Source: Istiophorus platypterus (taxonomy: Eukaryota > Chordata > Actinopteri > Istiophoriformes > Istiophoridae). Taken from it: a DNA stretch of 64,000 nucleotides. Below the pieces are notes generated by a model, which saw nothing but the letters and a program-made list of their open reading frames with translations, was not told where the DNA came from and searched no databases. The stretch spans positions 10,288,714-10,352,713 of the forward strand of contig CM029111.1 in NCBI GenBank assembly GCA_016859345.1. Direction: 5' to 3'. Shown here piece by piece: positions 47,800 through 59,583 of the stretch (position 1 is its first letter; each line of letters begins with the position of its first letter). The translations under genes were made by a program, and so were the position numbers.

Positions 47800-48612
47800 C
47801 AGTTTTCATGCCTGCCCTCTCCCTTTATTCCTTCCCGCCCGTCCCTCAACCCCCTCTTTCTGGGCACCTACTATCGCTGCCACCTCCTGTTTATTATCTC
47901 TCTGCCTCTCACACACATGCAAATATTTTCTTGGCATGACAAAGCAGAATGACAAAAGCACTCGAATAAAAGCCACAACTCTCAGCCCTCCGTTTCCTTT
48001 GTCTGCGTGTCCCTCATGTCTCCTCCCCCTCTCCTGAGCACGTGTTGCTCTCTCTCTCCCTGTGTTTGACTCGAACAGGTGCCTTTCCCTCCACCACTGG
48101 CCGAGGTGTTTTTCCTCCCTCTCTCTCTCTCTCTCTCTCTTTCTCCCTCTCTTTTTTGGGCATGTGTGTGAATGTGTGTTTATTGGAAGAGCGCAGCCCC
48201 CTCCTCCTGTCAACCCACCCCTCTCTCCTCTCCTTCAGAGCCCCGCTGCTACAGATGGCCATTGTTATCATGTGCGGCAAATGTCACAATTGATAGAGAA
48301 GTCGCTCTCTCGCGGGATTCGTTTTCCCTCTCACGTCTACAGCTGCCGCTCGGGGATGAGGGTTATCTCGGCGTTATCCTAGCGTTTGAGCCACGGAGCG
48401 ATCCGATCCTCCCTCCCCCCACCTGATCTCTCCCACCCTCTCACTCTCTCCCCTCTCTCTCTCTCTCTCTCTCTCTATCGTTCTCTCTTCACTTCAAAAT
48501 CCTCCAGTGAGTGTCAGCGTCCCTGTGGTTCGGCCGTGGCTGCTGCCTTCCTGTCTCTCTCTGTCACACACTGGCTGATCCCACTGTCTCCCTGCCTCTC
48601 ACCCTCCATCTC

Positions 48613-48648
<36 letters not shown>

Positions 48649-48900
48649 CCTCCCCTCCTCACTGTCCTTCACTCCCTCGCTTCCTTGTTTTCCACTCCAC
48701 TGCCGATCTCGGAGAAATCATTGTTGGAGACAAATTTCTCTGTTTGCCGCTCACACAAAGAAAGGGATTACGGCTTGATTTGCTGGCTCCAGGCTCGCTC
48801 TGCATCCAGGCAAGTGGCAGCTCCTTATTCTCTCCTCGTTCTCTCCTTCTTCTTTTTTCCACTCCCATCGCCATCCGCCATCCAAAGCCTCTGATGTATG
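47800..48900. promoter_or_regulatory. Pyrimidine-rich block with CpG cluster, candidate internal promoter
   Basis: The plus strand is strongly C/T-rich for about 1.1 kb with three pure CT tracts (48120-48141, 48453-48476, 48616-48643). Between the first two lies a CpG cluster at about 48309-48410 with roughly 13 sites, including CTCTCGCGGGATTCG and TTGAGCCACGGAGCGATCCG. CT-rich, TATA-less, CpG-rich sequence is seen at many vertebrate promoters and at open-chromatin elements. No start codon with a recognisable frame follows. The many 60-140-codon frames here are low-complexity serine/leucine or arginine/glutamate shadows. Confidence 0.35.
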
Positions 48901-48909
48901 CATGGCAGG

Positions 48910-49010
48910 GAGTATGTGTGTGTATGTGTGTGTGTGACTGAGTGTGTGTGTGTGTGACTGAGTGTGTGTGTGTGTGACTGAGTGTGTGTATGTGTGTGTG
49001 TGTGTGTGTG
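48910..49010. repeat. GT tract with a 20-bp higher-order unit
   Basis: The 20-mer AGTGTGTGTGTGTGTGACTG is present exactly twice (48941-48960, 48961-48980), with one degenerate copy on each side. A plain GT tract follows to 49010. This is a minisatellite built on a GT microsatellite. Confidence 0.9.
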
Positions 49011-49251
49011 GTTGATGCTGTGTATATAGGCTAAGGGAATCAGGGAAGTAGGGGGTAGGGGTGGGAATTATGTGAGGGAAATAGGGGGCAGGCACACTCA
49101 GAGCAGGCACGTCCAACCCAGAGGGACAGATGGCCAGTAGCCCTGGTGCTTTTTCCTCTTTGGTTTTCTAATTCACCCTGCAGGCTTTGTGTAAGGCCCA
49201 CTAGTACACAGACCTTCTTTTCAAGAAGCAAGAGATGGCTGCTCTCCTTAG

Positions 49252-49433
49252 CTAGAAGAGGGAGGGTTAGGGGGAGGAGGAGGGGGTTGTCTATGTGTGA
49301 ATAACAGACATGGTATAGGAGAGGAGAGGAGAGGAAGGAGGAAGAGGAGGAGATGGGGTTGTTGAAGAGGCAGAGCAGGTTTTTTAAGAAGAGGTTAGGA
49401 GAGGAGAAGCGATAAGAACGGGGGGGGGGGGGG
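49252..49433. repeat. Purine-rich GGA tract ending in a G run
   Basis: GAGGAGGAGG and GGAGAGGAGAGGAGAGGAAG arrays are followed by a run of 14 G at about 49420-49433. The plus strand is G/A-rich, in contrast to the C/T-rich block just upstream. Confidence 0.85.
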
Positions 49434-51280
49434 TCATCAGCCTCGAATGCATGGAGGTCAGGTCCAGATGCTGCTCAAACAAAAGGGCTTCTCTGGGGTA
49501 ACGGCAGGGGGAAGCGTGGCACTCGCCATTGTGTGTGTCGCTGCATTGCAGGGTGCTGCCGGGGAGCCTCATGCTAATGATGGCCATTCATTCTTGTAAC
49601 GGATGAGTGGGCCCCAGCTTCTGTTTGCCTGCCTTTCACATATGCACACGGTTCATATTTTGTTCATGTGACCACATATCTGCTGTGTTCGCTTTGGAAA
49701 CGATGAGGAGCACGGGAAAAAAAAACGATGGCTTCCAAGCTCATTGAGGAAGCTGGGCAAATATGTGTTTTTGCATAGTAATGATGTATGAAGGCAGGTG
49801 TAGACTGTGCGTGTGTTTACATAGACTGTGTGTGTGTGAAATTGATGTTTAATGCATGTGTTGGTGTATTCATGGCCATATTTAGCATATTTTTACAGAT
49901 GCAGTAACAAACTGGCATCGTTTATTAACATTATAACGAATCGCACACCACATACAAGCCAATTGAACTGCAGATCTTCCTTCTAGTTTTATCCAATCAG
50001 TGTGATTGGCAAGTGGGTGGACGGTGGCACCGGAGGCTGTGGTCACTGACGTCGTTTTCGTTATTGACAGTCTCCTCTGGGCCTATTTCAAAGACATCTT
50101 AATTTACATTATCCGGAAGAAACCATTACAACAATTCAACCTCTGTTTCTGTTTCTGTACCTGCAGCTTAGAACAGGATGTACCCTGAGCCTAGATTTTA
50201 CATTAACTTAATCAATCCTGATGAGCAGCCACTGTGATCATGAATATAAAGTGTGGTTCTTGTTAGTCAAACTACTTATTCACGTTTCTTTGCCCATGCC
50301 CAAGCTGATGTAAGACAATAGGCCTCTGATCTCGTGAATACTCCCAAGTGCTGATGTGAAGATTGTTGACAGGATCACCCCCAGAGTCACTTGGGTCAAT
50401 TTAAAGTGATCAGTCTCTGATTAATGAGCCACTATCTTGTCCTACAACTGCAGAAATGCTTCATGTAGTTCCCTCTGCATGGCTGCTGGTGAGTGCAGTC
50501 CTTGTGTGGCCAGACCAGAGCGATCCTTCGTCCAAACTGGCCACCCTGTTTAACCACACGGAAAAAAAGCAGGTGTGAATTCTCTTCACTGTTCATGGCT
50601 TGACAGTTATATTTCAGAGAGCCAGCTAGTGTGTCTATTTTTGTTGTTGTCAGTGGAGGGGAGTGATGATAACCCTGTTTTTGAGGTCAGGGAAATGAAC
50701 TGAGCTAATTCACTGGCTGAACAAAGATTCTCTGTTATGATCATGAAGTCTTTTACAAGACTGGTCTGTGTATGAGTGTCTTGTGATGCTTTGGATGTGG
50801 ACCTACTGTGGCAGCCAGCTAGCATGCATACTGTAGCTCTTGAGCGTGTGTTAGCCCTGATGCCTCTAAGCCGTGAGCGTGATGGTGCCAGATTGATCTG
50901 AAATCGGATATGCTTTAACTTTCTTCACTGAACTTGGGATTCATGTGGCTGCTTACAGTTATCTGTTGTGTTTCCATCACCCTAACCCCTGTGGATAAAC
51001 ACACTCTTCTTCTCCCATGGCCTTATTTGATGTTTGTTCACAGTAAAGCAATTTTTATCTTTTGAAATATAGCCAAATTATTGCCCTGCCAATTCAGTTT
51101 ACTACTTTACAGATTCAGAGTTCAACAAACCTACCAATATCCTTGAGGATTTCAGGCTTTTCAACATGCCTCATGCATTCAGTCAAGGTGATTTAATGTT
51201 TGTTTGGATATTTCCAAATAGCGAAATATTTAATTGGGAATTTGCAAGCTGTAAATTATGGATGCTACATGGATGCTTGA

Positions 51281-51291
51281 CCCCCCCCCCA

Positions 51292-51335
<44 letters not shown>
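51281..51335. repeat. Poly-C run and (CA)n microsatellite
   Basis: Ten C, then about 20 CA units. Confidence 0.97.
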
Positions 51336-51337
<2 letters not shown>

Positions 51338-51365
51338 TAAGGCTGCCATCTTTTCAATTTAGGTA

Positions 51366-51776
51366 ATCCCTATAGAAATACTGAGATTTTGGGAAATACT
51401 TGAATTTGCTTTCCTGCCGAGTTAGATGAGAAGATCAATACCACTTTCATTAAGGCAAATTGCATATGAAGCTAGAGGCAACAGATTAGCCTCTCTTAGC
51501 ATAAAGACAGTAAACAGAGGGAAAGAGCTAGTCTGGCTCTGTCTACAGTTTTGAAAAAAAAAAATCCACTTAGCATTAACTCTAAAGCTCACTATTTAAC
51601 ATCTCTTTTGGACATAGCTAGGCTAGATGTTTTACTTCTGCCTCCAGTCTTATTGCTAAGCTACACTAAACGTCTGGCTCTAGCCTCATATTTAGTGTAC
51701 ATTCACAGGAGTGGCATTGGTGTTGTTTAATCCCCTTCAAGAAAGTGTTCCCAATATCTCAAACTATTCCCATAAT
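51366..51776. repeat. Full-length family A palindromic repeat
   Basis: Left end: GAGATTTTGGGAAATACTTG and CCGAGTTAGATGAGAAGATC. Core: TTAGCATAAAGACAGTAAAC and AGAGCTAGTCTGGCTCTGTC. Right arm: TTGCTAAGCTACACTAAACG. Right end: ATATCTCAAACTATTCC. Length is about 411 bp. The TTAA at the left end is mutated. Confidence 0.75.
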
Positions 51777-52212
51777 CAAGGATATTATACAGTGTGCCGT
51801 TACATTCCATACTGACAAACAATCAAGCGATTATCAGGCTTTACTGCTTTTTTACAGATATTCAGTCAGTATTGAGTGTGAAATTAACCCTCTGTATACA
51901 GTCTTCTGTAGTTTGACTTCTGTTGGCAGGCAACAGACTTAGGATAGCTTTATGTTAATCCAATTAAAACATGTCCAAACTTGCCCTTCAGCTATTCCCC
52001 AGTAACAAATGTTATTCTTAAACTCGCACTGCTGTTGCTAACCTAAGTAACCTACCATTTGGTGACAAAGGTCAAGGTAAATAGAAATAATACAAGTCAA
52101 CAGGTATAGAAGATTTTGTAGAAAGTTAAGACCATTCTCCAATTCATTTAAGGTAACATATGTATCTCTTACAGCACATCATTGATTCACCTCAGGACTC
52201 AAATGAAGCTAC

Positions 52213-52308
52213 TTTATTATTATTATTATTATTATTATTATCTTTATTATTATTATCATAATTATTATTGTTGTTGTTGTTGTATTTGTTGTTGTTGCTG
52301 TTGTTGTT
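52213..52308. repeat. Compound (TTA)n/(GTT)n trinucleotide array
   Basis: About 14 TTA units with TCT and CATA breaks pass into about nine GTT units. Confidence 0.95.
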
Positions 52309-52889
52309 ATGTCAGCTTTTACCTGTGGTACAGTTAGGGCACGTTGCTGAGATTGGACCATGTGAATCCTAACAGAAACCTGCAGTCCTTTTTCCTCAGG
52401 GAAGCTCCCAGGTTTTGTGGTCAGGTTGCCTGGGCAGCAGTCCATGTCCATGCAGGTACAGGCCTGCGCTGCCAGGTACAAGCTTTCCTTTGGTCTGCCA
52501 GTGGGCTCTTAATCTCCCAAGGTCCTAATCAAGTCCAGGCTCTCTGGTCTACTCAGGTCAAAACATAGTAAACAAATCAAACCTGCAGCCAACTCTGCAT
52601 AAACTAATCCCTGGCCGGCAAATGTCATATTTGGAGCTTTATTATTTATACATTGGCTTTCCTATTTTTACCCTACTCACTATATGATACTCTATCTCCC
52701 TCCTACCTTAATGTGCATCCTCAATACTTGCACTCATCCTTGTCTTGCAGTCCTTAACATCCTTCCTTAACCCAGCATTCAACTCTGAAGATGTTTTCTC
52801 AGTCACGAGACCTGAACGAAGCTAACTGTTTATCAGGACGGACCATGTGTTAGGTAATGTCAGGAGTCTATATTTATGGCTAAGATAGC

Positions 52890-53333
52890 AGGAGAAGGAG
52901 AAAGGGAGCAGAGAAAGACAGAGGAGCGAGAGAGAGAGGGAGAAAGAGAGAGGGGGGAGAGAGGGAGGGCGGCAGGGAGGGAGGCAGTGGGTGGGAGTAT
53001 GCGGGGGCTGTGGGGCTGCAGCCATTGGCCTCAGACAGGAACTGGAGTGTGAATAGCTCACATTGGCTTAGCCTCTAAGCTGGGCTGGACCTCTAATTTG
53101 CTCTGCTCGTGGAGCTTTGAAGAAAAACGGCAGCTGCCTACTAGCTGCCTGCCTGAATGAGCTCGCAAGCTGGGAGGTAGCACTTGCTCACAGACAACTG
53201 GATGATCCATGGATGGCTTGGATGCAAGAGGGAGGGCAGAATTCAGCCTGCTCGGATTTATCCTTGTGAATATTTCTGTGGAATAACGTGCAGTGAAAGA
53301 AACAGCAGCGGCGGCAGTTGTGCCGGTGTAGAG
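52890..53333 (+). promoter_or_regulatory. GA-rich block and exon-like segment with a splice donor, candidate alternative promoter
   Basis: A purine-rich GAGAGAGAGGGAG-type block (52890-52990) is followed by about 340 bp of mixed, repeat-free sequence. That ends in GGCGGCAGTTGTGCCGG and a donor-like GAG/GTAATT (junction 53333/53334). A short frame starting at a good context (TCCATGG, 53209-53286, 25 codons) stops before the donor. The layout suits a non-coding alternative first exon of magi1, splicing to exon 3 or later. This is inference from composition and one splice-like site. Confidence 0.25.
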
Positions 53334-53459
53334 GTAATTCTGTGACATTTGCTTCATCTCCTAGGAGTGATGCCCTGGCTTCCGGGATTAGATTGGAAGG
53401 GATGTGGGTGGAGAGAATAGACGGATGCACACAGAGGTAGAAACACGGAGGCAGGTGGA

Positions 53460-53475
53460 TTTTTTTTTTTTTTTT
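53460..53475. repeat. Poly-T run
   Basis: Sixteen T residues in intron 2; no adjacent retroelement body was recognised. Confidence 0.85.
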
Positions 53476-54395
53476 GAAAGACTGTGGGAATCAGTGCCTA
53501 TGCAGATCTGTTGTGTGATATTGATGAGCTGTGATGTGTTGTGCCATGTGTCTGTGATGATGGCGAATCTGTGTGTACACACATATGCATGTTTGTCTGT
53601 CTGAGATGTTGTTTGGTTAGGGGCTGAATTTAAACACTAATCTGTTGACACACTCGCCTGCTGTTAGAGGACATTATTACCCATGTCTGCCATTGGCTCA
53701 TGCGGCCACATCTCGTCTTTCAACCTTCTTCTTTCCATCCTCCCTACATTTTTAACTCTTTGAGTCACCCCTCCTTGTGCACTGGCTCTTTCCTTTCAGC
53801 TCTACTCTTTAAAAACTCCTTCTCCCTTTTTACACTTAGCTTCCTCCAATACACGGTGCTTTCTAGTAGGTGAAAGAAAAACAAAACCCTGCTATCTTTT
53901 GTGTATTTTTACAAGATTTCCACCTAATGACGCTTCAGATTGAATGGGCCCCCCCCTCCATTCTTCTTCCCAATATCAAAAAGGGAGAGATGGGGAGGGA
54001 GCAGGGGGAATAGCGGCTGGGACTCAGCTGTGAGGAGTGTTGTGGCGCGAGCTGAAAGAATGGCCTGTTGTGTTGGGCGGCAGCGGTATTGTGTGTCTGG
54101 CCTCTCCCTCCCTCTGTGTCCTCTGTCCCACTCCTCTTTAATGGGTAACTCCATCATCCTTTTATTCAAACAAACACAGTGAGGGACCTGCTCTTTACAT
54201 TAAAAAAACACATAAAGTAGGTTCTTTGATAAAGAAAACTACGCTATCCATAAATGGTAGGCTGCTTGAAATTTTTTAATGATAGTGCCAATAGGATGAC
54301 TGTGATAATGACACAGTGCTTTTTTCGATATCTTATACTTTGAGAAATATAAATATGATTTTCTAAATAACCATTTTTTTCATTAAAAAAAACAT

Positions 54396-54748
54396 AGGGC
54401 TGAAACTATTAGTCGATGAATCAATTAGTTGATCAACAGAAGATGAATCGGCAAATATTTTGTTAATCAGTAAATCGCTCCAACTGTACCTACCTCCAGC
54501 TCTTCAGATTTGTAGATTTGCAGCTTTTGTTCTATCTTATATGACAAGAAACTGAATATTATTGGGTTCTGAACAGTTGGTCAGAAAAAGGTAATTTTTT
54601 GAAGGCATAAAACCTTGTAATTAAGGAAATTCTAATGGCCACATTTTCTCTCTTTTCTGACAAAGCGATTAATAAATTAATTGAGAAACGTAACCTGAGG
54701 AAGAATTGATTATTGAAATTTGAAAACTATTGTTAGTTCAAACTCTAA
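54396..54748. repeat. Family E repeat, near full length
   Basis: GGGCTGAAACTATTAGTCGA at the left, CTTATATGACAAGAAACTGA and TTGGGTTCTGAACAGTTGGT in the middle, and GATTATTGAAATTTGAAAAC with a TTGTTAGTTCAAACTCT end at the right. Terminal sequences are imperfect inverse copies. This is one of the two most complete copies of the family here. Confidence 0.75.
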
Positions 54749-54872
54749 GAAGAAAAAAAGCCAAAGAAAGTTTAATGTCATCTAAACAAAAGAAACAGAA
54801 CAAAACAGAACACTGTAAAGATGGCAAAATATTTCATTAAATCAGGATCTGTTTGATATAAGAGTCAGAATA

Positions 54873-54901
54873 TGTGTGCAGAGTACAATACTCTGCACAC
54901 A
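54873..54901. repeat. Perfect 13-bp hairpin with 3-base loop
   Basis: TGTGTGCAGAGTA, loop CAA, then TACTCTGCACACA. It is the longest perfect short-loop stem I noticed in the window and is not AT-only. It sits outside the named repeats. There is no T run or precursor-like extension, so a microRNA is not supported: the pairing stops at A-A on the next base. Confidence 0.9.
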
Positions 54902-55875
54902 AATAGTGACTCAAAAAAGTGTTGGCATATACAAATGTGACTCTTTTCTTGTCTTAGAGCAGATATAATTGTCAGAAAATCTTTAACGGAGCCTTCCCTG
55001 TTTAATAGTGAGTTTTGACTGGACCACTGTTTGAATGTGTGCATGGTTTGGCATGCGCTTTTCATTGGGAAGCTGAAGCTTCCCCAACCCCATGGTAGTT
55101 AATTGAACTTACAACAGCACAGCGTGCTTTTTTGCAGCACCTCGCCCTGATAAGATCTGGAGTGGGGCTGCTATTTGCTTAATCATTAATCTGAGGCCCT
55201 CCGCTACATTGATTCTCTCTCTGTTCCCCTTCATAAATCATTATAGGCCAGCAATCCCTTTAATGGGGGATGGAAGTGCTGATTGAACATAGCTACGGCA
55301 CTCAGGATGTAATACTCGCAATGGTCTCAGATGATCGGGACTGAAGGAATCGGTCCAGTGCCTGTCAATCTCAGCAGCATTAGATTTCTAGTCATTATAT
55401 GTATTTATTAAAATACGTTTAACCGCTGTTCAGACCAAATATTTTTCACATTCTGTTTTAGCGTATTAGTAACTTTAAAAGAAGATTTGTCCCACCAACA
55501 CCATAATGGATGCAAATGGTCAGTTTGCGGTTGAGACACTCACATCATCTGACCAGTGTATTAAGGGACTACTTGTGTAGACGAGGCCTTAAAGTGCTGC
55601 CTCAATCAATGCTGCTCCAGTAATTGGCTTAGGGGCCCAAGAGAGCTCCCTGCTAACTCCCCGTGCGACTGTTTGCTTTCTATGCCCCTCCTCTCCTCCG
55701 TCTGCTCTGAGATACGTACGTAATTTCTTCTCAAGTAACCCTTCAGCCTCTGTTTCCATAACACACGCTTCCCCATCAACAATGAGCGCGTGTTTATCCT
55801 GGAAACTTGCCCCAATTTATGCTGTAGCTATGGCTTCAAATGTTCCAGAGAAAGTTGTAAGAATTAGTGGTAAGA

Positions 55876-55900
55876 TTTATTTATTTATTTATTTATTTTT
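55876..55900. repeat. (TTTA)n tetranucleotide array
   Basis: About six TTTA units. Confidence 0.95.
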
Positions 55901-56256
55901 AAGAATGTTCATTTTAATGTGATGCGATTGTTGGAAATTTATTTCCTAATTTATTTCCCTGAACAGTTTACAGTCCCACTATCAGGCTAATCTCACATCT
56001 CAATTGGGAGTTGCTCAGTCTTGCCCCCCTTCCCCTGTCTCGCGCACACTCATAACCAGCAGGGGTTAAAAACAGCAGATGTTTGGCTGAACCAATGTGC
56101 GTGTGTCTACAAGTGTGTGTATGTCTATGTTAGACAATGAGTGGAAGCTCCCCAGACCATCAACAGCAGGAAAGCGATTGAGGGTATCAAATGTCACCAG
56201 AGTGCTGTCAGCTCCACTGCCTATTGTTAATACAAAGGAGGATGTTTTTTCACCTG

Positions 56257-56312
56257 GATTTGTGCGTTTGTGTGTGTGTCTGTGTATGTCTGTGTGTGTG
56301 TGTGTGGGGGGG
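56257..56312. repeat. Degenerate (GT)n tract with G run
   Basis: TG units interrupted by TC and TA, ending in a run of G. Confidence 0.9.
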
Positions 56313-57119
56313 GGTTTGTGTGGTTGTAGTTGTAGCAGTGAGTGCCAATGTGGGTTGGTTTTTGGTTAACTTTTATATTACAAATGCAGAAAATCAGCTT
56401 TTACTGTCATTATTAAGGACATGATCATAAGCAGCTTGTATCTCCAATGGTGAAGATCTCAACAGTTAAAGAGAGAAGGAGATCATGTGGAGGTTCGATG
56501 GAGACGTGTTCAGGTAATCCTTGCCCCAGGTATCAGTGAACCAAACTGAACCAGAGGTCAGGATTTCAAGAGAGAGGCTGCAGAGGGTGTACACGTACTC
56601 GCACGGCTCCCTTTGAGGGTGCACTTCGCACACAAAACACCTCGTTTTCACTTGGCAGCTTCCGCACAACCTGAGCTGTTGGAAAATCTTTAAACAATAT
56701 GAATGTGGTTGCATTCAGGACTTTTGAAGCATGCTCCAAATTGCATACAATAGCAGTCCAGTTCTATCAAGTGACTGTGTTAATCAAATCCACTGAGTGT
56801 CAGGTGGAAAAAATGGTACGAAGCAAACATATGTGCAAACATCTGGTATCAGATTCAGGGTTCATTATCAGGCTGGGCTTTAATGATAGTCATAAAAGTT
56901 CAGGTTAGGGTTATTGTTGGAGATTAAGTACAGTATATATAGTAGCAGTATGCTGTTGCTACTTGACCAGCAAACTAGGTTCTCAAAAGACCAAATCTGA
57001 AAAAAACAAGAGATGAAGTACCTAAACAAGAAACACTGTTAACATGAGCTTTTTTTCATCTGATAATCAATATTAATTGTGTTAGATGCTGCATATAAAC
57101 CCCGTAAACACAACTGAGA

Positions 57120-57645
57120 GACTAAAGCCATGCTAATGGCTCTGGACTTCACCCAACAGTGATATGAACTAAATGCCAAAACACACACAATGACTATGCT
57201 AACATGTTGATATTTAGGAGGATTAATGTTTACTATCTTAATTTAGATGTCAACCAACTTATTGGCACCAAACACAAAGTATATAGCTGCCGCTGATGAA
57301 GATGTCTTCATTTTTTTGAATATTATTATTATTATATATTTTTGAATATTGAGGGCACCATTTAAGGAAAAGTCCGGGGATCGCCAGTGTTCTTAGAGTT
57401 CACACCAACAGAAACATGAGTGTCTGTACTCAAATTTCATGACCATCCATCCAGAAGTTGTTGAGAATTTTCATTTAAAAATGTCAACTTCAACATCTTG
57501 GTAATCTGCAAAGCTATTATGATAAATTGTCTGGGAACCAGCAATGTCTGTAGAAAAATTCAAGGTAATCCATCCGGTGATTGGATGTCTCAGTAAGGAG
57601 CAAAGCGAAGGACCAAGTTACCATACTTATAGCCATGCCACTGAC
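57120..57645. repeat. Family B repeat, diverged
   Basis: AAAGCCATGCTAATGGCTCT, GACTATGCTAACATGTTGAT, GGGGATCGCCAGTGTTCTTA, TCAAATTTCATGACCATCCA and ATCCAGAAGTTGTTGAGA occur in family order. A second tail-like copy lies at about 57530-57600 (GGGAACCAGCAATGTCTGTA), as in the copy at 45218-45735. An AT-rich microsatellite-like insert lies at 57310-57350. Confidence 0.6.
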
Positions 57646-58241
57646 CTGCATAAAAACAAAACTGTATATACAGTGTTGTTTAAACTGAATATTAATGAAA
57701 TGTCCTTTCAGATCCCTTAGGCTTTTGCTCATGTAGAGTACATTATGTTACATTTGGATCTCACTGGCAGTCCCGGGCCACTTTTAGACAATACAAACAT
57801 TCACTCAGCCACATGAATGAAATATTTAGTCAGCCTCAGCAGATAACAGCTTCCCTCTCAGTATAGATGCACACGGCCTGCGTCAGCCTACAAAAAATGG
57901 CTGCAGCGGAACTTCATTTAATGTTAAAATGGGATTTATTTTTTCTTTATACAGTATGAAATAAAATCTTGGTGTTTGGCATTTTCATAAAAGATAAACC
58001 CTTTTCCTTGGCCTTTTTGCCTATATTCATTTCAGTGAGTCTCTGTGATGATAAAATGCCAAATGATATGGAGCAATATAAGAAGGATCATATGAATTTT
58101 TGGCTGATAAGATGTTGAAAGTTGAGCCTTGTGCATTGTAAAAGATTCAGTAGCCAGATGGCCTTAGAATCTGCTTTTCTCTGAAGCTAGATAAAATGGC
58201 CTCTAAATGTTTTGCCACTAGCATGCTAGCTTATTCACAGT

Positions 58242-58742
58242 GTGCAGCAGCATAAGCCTTCAAAAACATTTGAAAAGTGCAAACTCTTCTCCAGTTCTGT
58301 TCAAGTCCGTTTAAATGAGATGAAGGAACCTGTAGATGGTTTCTCTTTACTGCTCATATTTTTTATGCAAGTGGAAGTCAATAAAAACACAGAAAGTTTA
58401 TACCAATCATTCCAGGTATTATCTTTGTGTTTTGATTTGACTGTCAGCGCATTGTTGCCGTCATGTAGTAGGAAGAACACAGCGTGCGGTACTTGTTGCT
58501 CAGAGATAAAAGCCATCACTGTCTTATCGGTACATTTTGCCGCTTTCCTTGTCACATCATTGAGCGTTGATGCTGCTGTACCGAACTCAAAGTTTGTCTC
58601 TTCCTGTGACGTTAGCCTTCTTCTCATACATCCTCTAAACCCTTTGGAAAGCATATCTATTCCACATTTCAGATTACCAGTTCATGTGAAGATTACCATC
58701 GTGATTCATATAGTAGCACGTAGAGCACCTACTGTGAGGTGA
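58242..58742 (+). other. Longest open frame in the window (166 codons), function unknown
   Basis: The frame runs ATG to TGA on the plus strand, and the minus strand is also open for 117 codons across 58301-58654. The plus product is serine/valine/leucine-rich and hydrophobic in patches with no domain I know. The minus product, with stretches such as KTVMAFISEQQVPHAVFFLL, looks a little more protein-like but also matches nothing I recognise. There are no tandem repeats to explain the openness. No consensus splice sites tie it to magi1. It may be chance, an eroded transposon fragment or an exon of an unrecognised gene. Confidence 0.15.
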
Positions 58743-59583
58743 TAACATTCCTCCCTTTGCAACTCTAAGGTCTGTAATTAATGACTTAGGACAGCTCGGA
58801 TGCTCCTGCAGTTTATGATGCGTGTTCAGTAACAGTGAGTGAGCAGCCCAGTATTAGGAGAAAGGATGTGGGTCATAGCATGCGCTCAAACAGGCCACTT
58901 CAGGGACACATGTCCCCTGCTCTGGAGCTTTTTATGAACTGCCAGTGAGGACAGAAACTGGCTTCCACAACCTGCTATTTATAGTCCACACACTATATAT
59001 GTGTTTACACTCTCCTTCTCTCCTCTATCTGCCTCTCTGATTGTGAATTTGTGAATGTGTCAGTGTGGATGCTTGTACCAGCAATCACGTGTGTGTTTAT
59101 TGTAAATTGCAGGCTATATACAGACTGTAGCTAAATCTAGAGCAGAGCACACTGGGGGGAAAAGTAAGCAGACATGCAACACTACTCTTAGCTATGGCTC
59201 ATGATATAGCGTGGCTCTGTTTTCCACTCCTTCCTAATTACACAAACACTTTACAGTGCAGTGCAATTCAGTACAACAGCCTAGTAAAATGTGACCTCAA
59301 AACATTCCAGTATTAATTTGACAGATCTTAAAATTGGCCCTCGTATGTTTCACACGGATATTGCATTTGCATTTTTTTTATGCATAATGCTGCAAGTAAT
59401 GATTATTTTTCAATATCAAATAATGTCTGGATTATTTCTTTAAATGACATTGTTAATTTATAAAGTATTAGATTTAGTGAAAATGCGCATTGCAGTTTAC
59501 TAGGAGCAGAGTTAATGTTTTCAAATAGCTTGATTTGATCCAAAACCAAAAGATATTCAGTTAAAAACTCTATAAAATAGATC

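Noticed and set aside
47612..48894. Multiple 60-141-codon frames on both strands
   Set aside because: They are low-complexity serine/leucine or arginine/glutamate translations of CT tracts.
54873..54901. MicroRNA precursor
   Set aside because: The stem is only 13 bp and pairing ends sharply; a precursor would need about 30 bp of imperfect stem.
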